Source: Chryseobacterium sp. Leaf404
Lineage (GTDB): Bacteria; Bacteroidota; Bacteroidia; Flavobacteriales; Weeksellaceae
Reading direction: 5' to 3'
Assembly (NCBI RefSeq): GCF_001424145.1
Contig: NZ_LMQM01000012.1
Coordinates: forward strand, 434,745-498,744
Length of the DNA stretch: 64,000 nt
Within the stretch, counting starts at the first letter, position 1. Every line of letters starts with the position of its first letter. Positions 43,756 through 51,704 of this stretch are shown here, in pieces. The translations under genes were made by a program, and so were the position numbers. A model generated the notes under the pieces. That model was not told the origin of the DNA. It worked only from the letters and a program-made list of their open reading frames with translations, and made no database searches.

Positions 43756-44556
43756 TTAAGATTTAATACTGATCATATTCCCACAAAGATTCTCAAGATG
43801 AAAAATTTTGTGAAACGGACTTTTAACTTCATCCAGATTTTCTTTGTTCTGTATAAAAGTGTAGCGCGAAGCCAGCGAATTCATATCAGAAACAATCACG
43901 AGCCAGCATTCATCCACAGAAGTATCATAATATGGGAATTTTTCGTTTTTCTTTTCAATTAATTCTAGTATTTTTTCTGAACACAGTTCGTCAAAAAGAT
44001 TCAGATTATACTCGTGAGTGATAAAAACATTGCGTCTGTGGGAAGATTTTCTAATATTCCTGACGCAGCCCAGCGGCTTATTTTTCAGTATGCTTTTGTA
44101 GATATCTACGATGATTTCTTTTTGAGATTCCTGATGATCTAATTTTAAATGTTGGTTAAATTCCAAAAAATAAACACCACGATATCTCGTAGTGTCTTTC
44201 TGTTCCAATAATATTTCTGCCTGACGGAAAATTTTGTTAAGGCTGCTTTCTACCTTTTTCATTTCCAGATGATTGATTACTTCAGTAAGCTCTATTCCTA
44301 TTTTTTTGTCGTTTAATTTCGCAATAAAATCCGGACTTTCACAAATCAGATTTTCAAATTTCATATCCGGGAAATGGTGCATAAAAGAGTTGAGGAGCAG
44401 GATCTCGGCTTTCTTTTTGTACTTCTCACGGTCATGCAGAGAAGAGGCATCAATACTGCGGTGATACTTTTCAATAGGCTTCTTCTTAAGATGTCTGTTG
44501 AGATGATACAAACTGAGATTTTTCACAAGATCTTCATCGGAAAAAGTCTTTTTCAT
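43756..44556 (-). CDS. Orphan PD-(D/E)XK-like protein
   Basis: 266 residues, basic, with no signal peptide and no recognised family. A segment at about residues 74-92, SPDFIAKLNDKKIGIELTEV, fits the core of restriction-like endonucleases: P-D76 at the end of one strand and an E89-x-T91 pair on the next (E-x-K in the consensus; here T). E51 in the preceding helix could complete the site. No methyltransferase, toxin partner or phage gene is nearby. It could be an uncharacterised nuclease or a degenerate relative. Stand-alone gene; no TAnnTTTG promoter was clear. Confidence 0.5.
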   Translation of the reverse strand: MKKTFSDEDLVKNLSLYHLNRHLKKKPIEKYHRSIDASSLHDREKYKKKAEILLLNSFMHHFPDMKFENLICESPDFIAKLNDKKIGIELTEVINHLEMKKVESSLNKIFRQAEILLEQKDTTRYRGVYFLEFNQHLKLDHQESQKEIIVDIYKSILKNKPLGCVRNIRKSSHRRNVFITHEYNLNLFDELCSEKILELIEKKNEKFPYYDTSVDECWLVIVSDMNSLASRYTFIQNKENLDEVKSPFHKIFHLENLCGNMISIKS

Positions 44557-44712
44557 GAGTTTAGATTTTAGCAGGATTACAAAACTGACTCAGACATAAA
44601 CATTTTGATTATCAAAAATTTACAAGCTAAATGTAGTGATTTTTTTAATTGGAATGATTGTAAAATTTTAAATTATTAATTAATTAACAATCGATTTATT
44701 TTCGATAATAAT

Positions 44713-44720
44713 TACATTTG
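44713..44720 (+). promoter_or_regulatory. Probable -7 element of the GT35 gene
   Basis: TACATTTG, 29 nt before the ATG at 44750. No strong -33 motif at the standard distance. Confidence 0.4.
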
Positions 44721-44749
44721 TTCAATATCTAACAATTTATTAACACAAA

Positions 44750-46432
44750 ATGGATTTTAAAAACTTCAAAATTCCCTACGCGGTAAACCAGCAGTACACA
44801 AAAAAAGTTGCCTATTTTTCAATGGAATTTGCCATTGAGCAGGTTCTGAAAATATATTCAGGAGGTTTAGGATTTTTAGCAGGATCCCACATGAGGAGTG
44901 CTTACAATCTCAAGCAGGATTTGGTGGGAATTGGTATTCTATGGAAATTCGGCTATTACGATCAGGCAAGAAATCATGATCAGACGCTCCAGCCCACCTG
45001 GACGAAGAAAATGTACAGCTTTCTGGAAGATACAGGCATCAAATTTCAAATTGAAATTCACAGCGCGCCGGTTTGGGTAAAGGCTTTCTATCTTGATCCT
45101 GAGATTTTCAACACCGCTCCTATGTTTTTCCTGTCCACAGATGTGCCGGAAAATGATCATATTTCCAAAACGATTTCGCACAAACTTTATGACGCCAATG
45201 AATCTACAAAACTGGCTCAGTACATTCTTCTCGGCAAAGGCGGTGCGAGGCTTTTGGAAGAAATAAATTTAGACAGAGATATTTATCATCTGAATGAAGC
45301 TCACGGTTTGCCGGCAGCTTTCCATTTGCTGAAAAGATTTAATGGAGATTTAAAAAAAGTGAAAGAAAAACTGGTATTCACAACCCATACGCCCGAAGAA
45401 GCCGGAAATGAAAAACACAACCGCAGACTTTGCCACGAAATGTCTTATTTTTCAGGTCTGAGTCTGGAAGAGGTAAGCAAAATTGAAGGCTCTGAAGATG
45501 AGCGTTTCAATCACTCACTTTGTGCTTTGAAAATGGCAAAAATCGCTAACGGAGTTTCTCAGCTGCACGGCGAAGTTTCCCGCGAAATGTGGAGCAAATA
45601 CGATGGCATCTGCGAGATAAAATCAATCACCAACGCTCAGGAATTCAAGTACTGGAGTGATAAACCGCTGTACAATGCAAAGGATGAGAACAACGAAACC
45701 ATGTTTGATTACCGCAAGAAACTTCTGAAAAAAAGACTTTTTAAAATTGTGGCAGACCAAACAGGAAATCTTTTCGACCCTAATGTCTTCACAATTGTCT
45801 GGGCGAGAAGGTTTGCAGGTTACAAAAGAGCAGATCTGCTTTTGCATGATAAATCGAGGTTTTATTCACTTTTAAATCATTCAAAATATCCTATACAGGT
45901 TATTTGGGCAGGAAAACCGTATCCGATGGATTATTCTGCAATTTCTACTTTCAATTCTCTGGTAGAAGAAAGCAAGAATAATAAAAATATGGCAGTTTTA
46001 ACGGGTTATGAATTAGCTTTAAGCAAATCTTTAAAACAAGGTTCGGATTTATGGTTAAACAATCCACGTGTGCCGAGAGAAGCTTCAGGAACTTCTGGTA
46101 TGACAGCTTCTATGAACGGAAGCGTTAATCTTTCTACCGATGACGGCTGGATTCCTGAATATGCAAAACACGGAGAAAACTCTTTCGTTGTTCCAAAAGC
46201 AGATTATGCCAATATGAGCATTTACGAGCAGGATAATTATGATTTGAATAAACTCTACGAGATTCTTGAGAAAGAAATTCTTCCGACGTATTACGACAGT
46301 CCGGATAAGTGGAGAAAAATTCAGTACAACGCTATGAATGATGTAAAAGATCAGTTCAATTCTGACCGTATGGCCGATGAATATTACAAATTGCTGTATA
46401 ATCTTGAGATTGAGGTTAAGGCTGAGGCTTAG
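44750..46432 (+). CDS. glgP: Alpha-glucan (glycogen) phosphorylase-like protein, GT35
   Basis: Similar to the short alpha-glucan phosphorylase subfamily that degrades glycogen with inorganic phosphate. The 560 residues keep the framework: VAYFSMEFAIEQ (21-32), YSGGLGFLAGSHMRSA, NEAHGLPAAFHLLKRF, TTHTPEEAGNEKHN, RRFAGYKRADLLLHD and WAGKPYPMDYSAI. The expected PLP lysine in the motif EASGTSGM-K is replaced by T452 (codon at 46103). Without it, classical phosphorolysis is in doubt, although the rest is intact. It is followed by a terminator (46475-46501). No glycogen synthase or branching enzyme is adjacent; the GT5-like fragment at 33123 is not an active replacement. Confidence 0.82.
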   Translation: MDFKNFKIPYAVNQQYTKKVAYFSMEFAIEQVLKIYSGGLGFLAGSHMRSAYNLKQDLVGIGILWKFGYYDQARNHDQTLQPTWTKKMYSFLEDTGIKFQIEIHSAPVWVKAFYLDPEIFNTAPMFFLSTDVPENDHISKTISHKLYDANESTKLAQYILLGKGGARLLEEINLDRDIYHLNEAHGLPAAFHLLKRFNGDLKKVKEKLVFTTHTPEEAGNEKHNRRLCHEMSYFSGLSLEEVSKIEGSEDERFNHSLCALKMAKIANGVSQLHGEVSREMWSKYDGICEIKSITNAQEFKYWSDKPLYNAKDENNETMFDYRKKLLKKRLFKIVADQTGNLFDPNVFTIVWARRFAGYKRADLLLHDKSRFYSLLNHSKYPIQVIWAGKPYPMDYSAISTFNSLVEESKNNKNMAVLTGYELALSKSLKQGSDLWLNNPRVPREASGTSGMTASMNGSVNLSTDDGWIPEYAKHGENSFVVPKADYANMSIYEQDNYDLNKLYEILEKEILPTYYDSPDKWRKIQYNAMNDVKDQFNSDRMADEYYKLLYNLEIEVKAEA

Positions 46433-46452
46433 GTTGAGATTTAGGTTGAGAC
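46412..46452 (+). repeat. Short direct repeat at the 3' end of the GT35 gene
   Basis: Imperfect tandem units of about 12 nt (TTGAGATTGAGG, GGCTGAGGC, GGTTGAGATTTA, GGTTGAGACAG) run across the stop codon, so the last residues (EIEVKAEA) are part of a low-complexity repeat. Confidence 0.5.
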
Positions 46453-46474
46453 AGAGAAAATCTTATAAATAAAT

Positions 46475-46501
46475 GAGCCCGAATATTTTGTTCGGGCTTT
46501 T
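46475..46501 (+). terminator. Terminator after the GT35 gene
   Basis: Stem AGCCCGAA / TTCGGGCT, 7-nt loop, then TTTTG. Confidence 0.85.
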
Positions 46502-46526
46502 GTTATCATGTTGATGATTTTATCTT

Positions 46527-47003
46527 TTAGAGTCCTGCTTTGGCTATTGAAACCGCAATTTCATAAACATTGGCATGTTTAAGATACTTTGAACGCTCTC
46601 TTGAAGTCACAGATTCAAACTGATCATTTTTTAAAACTACAATTGGATCCTCTGCATTTTCAATTTCAAAATTTGCCAGATATCTCTCGTCTGGTGGAGA
46701 CTGATTCAGTTTTGCTTTTATCTTCTGCAGCTCGTCTGCGTATTGTTTAAAACCTTCGTCGGATGAGTGTATAAATTTATATTCCGGTCCTGCATCCACA
46801 AAATAATGCAGTTTTTTTTCAATTAAATCTGCTTCAGAAGTTTCTACGGGATTATCATTTCCATCTTTAAAAGCCACTTCCACCAGTTTTCCGTTTTTTT
46901 CTTTCGCATAAAGTTCGGCAGCATTAAAGTCTGCAAAACCTGTATAGAGAACTTCATTCGTAAGTTCGTATCGGTTGAGTTTATTTTCTTTATTTGTTTC
47001 CAT
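46527..47003 (-). CDS. Hypothetical protein
   Basis: The ATG at 47001-47003 (METNKENKLNRYELTNEVLY) gives 158 residues; the frame extends nine residues upstream. It is acidic and hydrophilic, without a signal peptide or membrane segment. The C-terminal half (IENAEDPIVVLKNDQFESV, SKYLKHANVYEIAVSIAKAG) suggests a small alpha/beta domain, but I cannot assign a family. Convergent with the GT35 gene and divergent from DPP-IV. Confidence 0.6.
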   Translation of the reverse strand: METNKENKLNRYELTNEVLYTGFADFNAAELYAKEKNGKLVEVAFKDGNDNPVETSEADLIEKKLHYFVDAGPEYKFIHSSDEGFKQYADELQKIKAKLNQSPPDERYLANFEIENAEDPIVVLKNDQFESVTSRERSKYLKHANVYEIAVSIAKAGL

Positions 47004-47091
47004 AATTACTTTTTTAATTAAGATCATCATTCAATTTTTTTGCCAAAAACAAAGTTTGAATATTCATTCTTCAACATTTTATTAAAATCGT

Positions 47092-47099
47092 TATATTTG
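47092..47099 (+). promoter_or_regulatory. Probable -7 element of the DPP-IV gene
   Basis: TATATTTG, 19 nt before the ATG. Confidence 0.5.
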
Positions 47100-47118
47100 G
47101 AATCCTTTTATTTTAAAA

Positions 47119-49248
47119 ATGAAAAAACTTATACTTACCCTCAGCATCGCTGCTGTTTTCCAAAGCTTAAATGCCCAGGAAATTACCTTAGACAAAATAT
47201 ACTCAGGCTACTACCGCGGAAAAGGAATTGCAGGAATTGCATCCATGAAAAACGGTGACAATTATCTGGTCATCGAGCAAGGTGGCATTGCTAAATATTC
47301 TTACAAAACCTCCCAAAAAGAAGGAAACTTGGTAGAGGGTCAGTTCGAAAGCTATGAATTTTCTGATGATGAATCTAAAATTCTTTTGCTCAAGGAAAGT
47401 CAGCCCATTTACAGACATTCTTTTTTAGGAAAATACGATATTAAGGATTTAAAAACAGGCAAAACTGTTAGTCTGAATGAAGGAAAAGCCGTTCAGGAGC
47501 CAAGATTTTCTCCAGATGCGACCAAAATTTCTTTCATTGTTGACAATAACTTGTTTTATCAGGATTTAAATTCAGGAAAAATCACTCAGATTACGCAACA
47601 TGGTGTAAAAAATAAAGTACTGAACGGTTTGGCAGACTGGGTTTACGAAGAAGAATTTGGTCATGCAAGATTATATGAATGGACGAAAAATTCAGCAGAT
47701 ATTTTATTTGTAAAACTGGTGGAAACTGATGTTCCGGAAATTTACATTCCAATGTATGGGAAATCGCTTTATCCAACGGAAATGCGTTACAAATATCCGA
47801 AAGCAGGAGAAAAAAACTCAGTTGCGACCGCACATATTTATCAGTTATCCGACGGAAAAAAGACCAAAGTAAACTTAGACAGTTTTAAAAATTATTACAT
47901 TCCGAATGTGATTCAAACTTCAAATCCGGATGAAATCGTTTTAATTACTTCACAGAGAACTCAGAATGCATCGGATGTTTTAAAAGTGAACACCAAAACC
48001 GGACAGGCGACAAAACTGTTTACCGAAACCGATGAAAAGTGGATTGATACTGATAACGTAACTTTAGAATTCATGGAAGACAATTCTTTCCTTTGGGCTT
48101 CCGAAAGAGATGGTTACAGACATTTGTACTGGTATGACAAAGATGGTAAACTGAAAAAACAAATCACAAAAGGAAACTGGGAAGTTACTGAATATTACGG
48201 ATTTAATCCAAAAACAAAAGAAGTTTTCGTTCAGACAACAGAAAAAGGAAGCATCAACAAAGTCGTTTCTAAAATCAATATCCAAAACGGAAAATCTCAG
48301 TTGATTTCCAATGCAGAAGGAAACAACGCTGCAAATTTCAGCAAAAACTATAATTATTTCATTGAAACCTCTTCTACCGTTGCAAAACCTTACACTTTTG
48401 TTTTAAAAGACGGTAATGGAAAGCAACTGAAAGAACTTCAGAACAACGAAGCTCAGCTTCAAAAACTGCAGCAGGATAATTTTACGGTAAAAGAATTCAT
48501 CACGATTCCCAACGAAGCCGGAGATCAGATGAACGCATGGATTATCAAACCTAAAAACTTTGATAAAAACAAGAAATATCCATTGTTCATGTACCAATAT
48601 TCCGGTCCGGGCTCGCAGCAGGTTTCCAATTCGTGGGATAATGGAAATACGTTCTGGTTTGAAATGCTGGCTCAGAAAGGTTACATCATTGCTTGTGTAG
48701 ACGGTCGAGGAACTGGTTATAAAGGTGCAAAATTTAAAAAAGTAACCTACAAAAACTTAGGAAAGTACGAAATCGAAGATCAGATTACTGCCGCAAAATG
48801 GTTTGGAAATCAATCGTATATCGACAAATCAAGAATCGGAATTTTCGGTTGGAGTTTTGGTGGATATATGGCGAGTTTAGCATTAACAAAAGGTGCTGAT
48901 GTTTTCAAAACAGGAATCGCTGTGGCACCGGTGACGAACTGGAGATATTACGATTCTGTTTACACCGAAAGATTTTTACTGACTCCACAGGAAAATCCGG
49001 CTGGTTATGATGACAATTCGCCTACAACTTATGCAAGCCTTTTGAAAGGAAAATTCCTTCTAATCCACGGAACAGCTGATGACAACGTACATTTCCAGAA
49101 TTCTATGGAGTTTTCTGAGGCTTTAATTCAAAACAAAAAACAGTTTGAATTTATGGCTTACCCGGATAAAAACCACGGAATTTACGGTGGACAGACAAGA
49201 CCGCAACTCTATCAGAAGATGACAGATTTTATTCTGGAGAATTTGTAG
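47119..49248 (+). CDS. Dipeptidyl peptidase IV (S9B serine peptidase)
   Basis: Releases X-Pro or X-Ala dipeptides from peptide N-termini in the periplasm. The 709 residues include a signal peptide (MKKLILTLSIAAVFQSLNAQ), an eight-bladed propeller with the DPP-IV double-glutamate motif DWVYEEEFGHAR (about 172-183), and an alpha/beta-hydrolase domain: nucleophile S579 in GWSFGGYM, catalytic Asp in GTADDNVHF (654-655) and H686 in DKNHGIYGG. All are intact. It opens a block that also holds three peptide permeases (49918, 51705, 53669), which suggests joint use of protein-derived dipeptides. Confidence 0.93.
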   Translation: MKKLILTLSIAAVFQSLNAQEITLDKIYSGYYRGKGIAGIASMKNGDNYLVIEQGGIAKYSYKTSQKEGNLVEGQFESYEFSDDESKILLLKESQPIYRHSFLGKYDIKDLKTGKTVSLNEGKAVQEPRFSPDATKISFIVDNNLFYQDLNSGKITQITQHGVKNKVLNGLADWVYEEEFGHARLYEWTKNSADILFVKLVETDVPEIYIPMYGKSLYPTEMRYKYPKAGEKNSVATAHIYQLSDGKKTKVNLDSFKNYYIPNVIQTSNPDEIVLITSQRTQNASDVLKVNTKTGQATKLFTETDEKWIDTDNVTLEFMEDNSFLWASERDGYRHLYWYDKDGKLKKQITKGNWEVTEYYGFNPKTKEVFVQTTEKGSINKVVSKINIQNGKSQLISNAEGNNAANFSKNYNYFIETSSTVAKPYTFVLKDGNGKQLKELQNNEAQLQKLQQDNFTVKEFITIPNEAGDQMNAWIIKPKNFDKNKKYPLFMYQYSGPGSQQVSNSWDNGNTFWFEMLAQKGYIIACVDGRGTGYKGAKFKKVTYKNLGKYEIEDQITAAKWFGNQSYIDKSRIGIFGWSFGGYMASLALTKGADVFKTGIAVAPVTNWRYYDSVYTERFLLTPQENPAGYDDNSPTTYASLLKGKFLLIHGTADDNVHFQNSMEFSEALIQNKKQFEFMAYPDKNHGIYGGQTRPQLYQKMTDFILENL

Positions 49249-49276
49249 GGAGATGGAAGTTGGAGGATGTAAGATA

Positions 49277-49313
49277 AAAAATTCCGAATCTCAGATTGAG
49301 GTTCGGAATTTTT
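49277..49313. terminator. Bidirectional terminator between DPP-IV and the toxin gene
   Basis: Stem AAAATTCCGAA / TTCGGAATTTT, extended by inner partial pairing, with A/T runs on both sides. Confidence 0.82.
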
Positions 49314-49315
49314 GT

Positions 49316-49585
49316 TTAGTAACTATGGGAGCTTTTATTATCGATAATCGCAACTAAGAAAATCATATTATTAACATCTTGATAAATCAAGGAATTATTT
49401 TTATCTATAAAACACTTTCTGTAGTTTAAGAGTTTAGATTTTGGACAAATTTCTTTATGAATTTGCAATCTTAAAATCAATTTATCAAATCTAATTTCAA
49501 AATTTTCAATTTCTTTAATGGTCCATTTTTCTAATAAATAATCTAAAACCTGCAGAGCTTCATCAGACCAAACAACATCCATCAT
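49316..49585 (-). CDS. RelE/ParE-type toxin of a TA pair
   Basis: 89 residues with the ParE/RelE outline: N-terminal VVWSDEALQVLDYLLEKW, a central helix pair, and beta strands with KLLNYRKCFIDKNNSLIYQDVNN and a final IFLVAIIDN. The conserved catalytic arginine/tyrosine pair of RelE is not clear, so a ParE-like gyrase inhibitor or a new variant remains possible. It overlaps the antitoxin gene by 4 nt (ATGA), the usual translational coupling. Confidence 0.75.
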   Translation of the reverse strand: MMDVVWSDEALQVLDYLLEKWTIKEIENFEIRFDKLILRLQIHKEICPKSKLLNYRKCFIDKNNSLIYQDVNNMIFLVAIIDNKSSHSY

Positions 49586-49833
49586 TTCGATCTTTCCAAA
49601 AGGTATTGTTTAATTTTTCTTTTAGCCTCTTCATGAGAATGCGTTCTTCCATTTTTAATATCGTCAATCCCTCTCTCAATCGACTGTTTTTGAGAATCTG
49701 TCAAATGATCAGCCCAATCTGTTTCGATTTTTGCTTTAGATTTTAAAAGATCAATATAGTCATTTACTTGTCCAAAAAATTCTTTTGGAAGTGATCTCAG
49801 ATTTTTTTCTATTTCTTCAATTGTAATATCCAT
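49582..49833 (-). CDS. Antitoxin of the TA pair
   Basis: 83 acidic and charged residues that begin MDITIEEIEKNLRSLPKEFFGQVNDYI and continue with a linker-like region typical of short helical antitoxins that wrap their toxin (KTHSHEEAKRKIKQYLLERSK at the end). No classical DNA-binding motif is evident. It precedes and overlaps the toxin by 4 nt. The -7 element TAACTTTG (minus strand, 49851-49858) gives a short leader. Confidence 0.72.
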   Translation of the reverse strand: MDITIEEIEKNLRSLPKEFFGQVNDYIDLLKSKAKIETDWADHLTDSQKQSIERGIDDIKNGRTHSHEEAKRKIKQYLLERSK

Positions 49834-49887
49834 GTCACTTAAATTTTACTCAAAGTTAATAAAATTCAAATATTGTTTTAAAAAAAT

Positions 49888-49895
49888 TATATTTG
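49888..49895 (+). promoter_or_regulatory. Probable -7 element of the first POT gene
   Basis: TATATTTG, 23 nt before the ATG at 49918, 30 nt from the divergent TA promoter element. Confidence 0.45.
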
Positions 49896-49917
49896 TGAAA
49901 TTGTAAAAAATCTATTC

Positions 49918-51573
49918 ATGAAAACCAAACATCCAAAAGGATTACCCTTTTTGTTTTTCACAGAAATGTGGGAGCGTTTCGGGTATTATTTAATTCTCGG
50001 AATTTTTGTTCTTTACGTCATCGAACCTACAGGTCTAAAAGGTGGCTTAGGTCTTCCCGACAAAACTGCTGACGATATTTTCGGAACTTACATTGCCTTG
50101 ACATATCTCACTCCTTTTATCGGTGGATTTTTGGCCGACAGAGTTTTAGGATATATTAAATCTATCTACCTCGGCGGATTCCTGATGGCTGCAGGTTATA
50201 TCGGAATGGGGGTTTTCAAAGACTTAACTCTATTTTACTCATCATTAGCTTTAATTATTATTGGAAATGGATTTTTTAAACCAACCATTTCAACATTACT
50301 CGGAAATCTTTATTCAGAAGAACCTTACAAAGCCAATAAAGATTCCGGCTATAATATTTTCTATATGGGAATCAATATTGGTGCATTTATCTGCAACCTT
50401 ATTGCTGCTTTTATGCGAAACAAATATGGCTGGGGCGAAGCTTTCATCACTGCCGGAGTTGGTATGCTGATCGGCATGGTCATCTTTACGATTGGAAGAA
50501 AACATTATATCCATGCTGCGCAGATGAAACCCGTGCAGGAAGGCGATACTAAACTTTCTGAAATTTTAATGAAGGTATTTTTGCCGGCAATTTTATTTGG
50601 AGTAGTTGGATGGTTTGTTCCAGGCAGCATTTTTGGAAGCGACAGTACAGACGCCTTTATTTTCGCCTGCGTTCCTGTAATTTATTTTTACGGTTCACTG
50701 TATTTCAAAGCTAAACCAAATGAAAAAGCAGCCATCGGAGCCCTATTATCCGTATTTATGATCAGTATGTTTTTCTGGGCGGTTTTTAAACAAAACGGAA
50801 CAGCTTTGACGAGATGGGCGAATTATTATACTGACAGAAGCGTTTCCACTTCACTGGAAAAACCTTTAGAAAAAATTTACATGGTAGACGGAAAAGGTTA
50901 TGAAACCAAAGAAGTTCCTGTTTATGATGATCAGTATCAATCGCAAAAAGACAAGAACGGAAAAGCCATCAAGGAACAGGGAAAGGATGTTTATTTTAAA
51001 AATATTTCACCTGAAAAAAGGGCAACATTAGAAGCAAATCCCGAAAGCAAACTATTTCTTTACAACACAGAACTCTTTCAGTCTATCAACCCGTTTTGGG
51101 TTATTGCTTTGACACCGGTTATCGTTGGTTTCTGGGCATTTTTAAGAAGAAAAGGAAAAGAACCGCTGACACCAACAAAGATCGTTTTAGGACTTTTCAT
51201 TTCTGCACTTTCTTGTTTGGTCATGGTTCTGGCAGTTTCAGCGGGAGAAAACGGAGCGGTAAAAGTTTCTCCGTGGTGGCTGGTCGCGAGTTATGGTGTA
51301 ATTACGGTTGGTGAACTTTGTCTTTCGCCGATGGGACTTTCATTTGTCTCAAAACTTTCTCCGGCAAGACTTACAGCACTGATGATGGGCGGATTTTTCC
51401 TTGCCAACTCTGTCGGAAACAAACTTTCGGGGATTCTGGCAAGTACCTGGTACAGCTACGAGAACAAGTCTAACTATTTCTTGGTTAATTTTGGATTGTT
51501 GATTTTCGCAACGATATTAGGTCTCTTCATGCTCAAAAGGCTGAACAGGATTATGAAAGATAGCGGACATTAA
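49918..51573 (+). CDS. POT-family proton-dependent peptide transporter 1
   Basis: Inner-membrane di/tripeptide importer of the PTR2/DtpT group. 551 residues with about 12-14 hydrophobic helices. PTR signatures: GLPFLFFTEMWERFGYYL (8-25, with the E-x-x-E-R proton/substrate motif region), FIGGFLADRVLGY (62-74), then FYMGINIGAFICNLIAAF, and TVGELCLSPMGLSFVSKLSP. A large soluble insertion around residues 330-385 (DGKGYETKEVPVYDD...) is unusual in short POT transporters. It is the first of three paralogues. Confidence 0.9.
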   Translation: MKTKHPKGLPFLFFTEMWERFGYYLILGIFVLYVIEPTGLKGGLGLPDKTADDIFGTYIALTYLTPFIGGFLADRVLGYIKSIYLGGFLMAAGYIGMGVFKDLTLFYSSLALIIIGNGFFKPTISTLLGNLYSEEPYKANKDSGYNIFYMGINIGAFICNLIAAFMRNKYGWGEAFITAGVGMLIGMVIFTIGRKHYIHAAQMKPVQEGDTKLSEILMKVFLPAILFGVVGWFVPGSIFGSDSTDAFIFACVPVIYFYGSLYFKAKPNEKAAIGALLSVFMISMFFWAVFKQNGTALTRWANYYTDRSVSTSLEKPLEKIYMVDGKGYETKEVPVYDDQYQSQKDKNGKAIKEQGKDVYFKNISPEKRATLEANPESKLFLYNTELFQSINPFWVIALTPVIVGFWAFLRRKGKEPLTPTKIVLGLFISALSCLVMVLAVSAGENGAVKVSPWWLVASYGVITVGELCLSPMGLSFVSKLSPARLTALMMGGFFLANSVGNKLSGILASTWYSYENKSNYFLVNFGLLIFATILGLFMLKRLNRIMKDSGH

Positions 51574-51595
51574 AATTTAATAATACAAATATCTG

Positions 51596-51624
51596 AAGCT
51601 GTAGATTGATCTGCAGCTTTTTTG
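51596..51624 (+). terminator. Terminator after POT 1
   Basis: Stem AAGCTGTAGAT / ATCTGCAGCTT with one mismatch, then a T run. Confidence 0.83.
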
Positions 51625-51644
51625 TTTAAAATAAAAATTAAAAC

Positions 51645-51674
51645 TTGCCAAAAACCCAAAAAAAACTATATTTG
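51645..51674 (+). promoter_or_regulatory. Promoter of POT 2
   Basis: TTG (51645-51647), 19-nt spacer, TATATTTG (51667-51674): the full Bacteroidota geometry, so this gene is transcribed separately from POT 1. Confidence 0.72.
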
Positions 51675-51704
51675 TGGGTCTTAACAAAAATTTAACAAGT
51701 ATAT

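Noticed and set aside
40464..44556. Defence island around the orphan nuclease-like and transglutaminase-like genes
   Set aside because: They are not adjacent, are on their own transcripts and have core genes between them; no other defence component is present.
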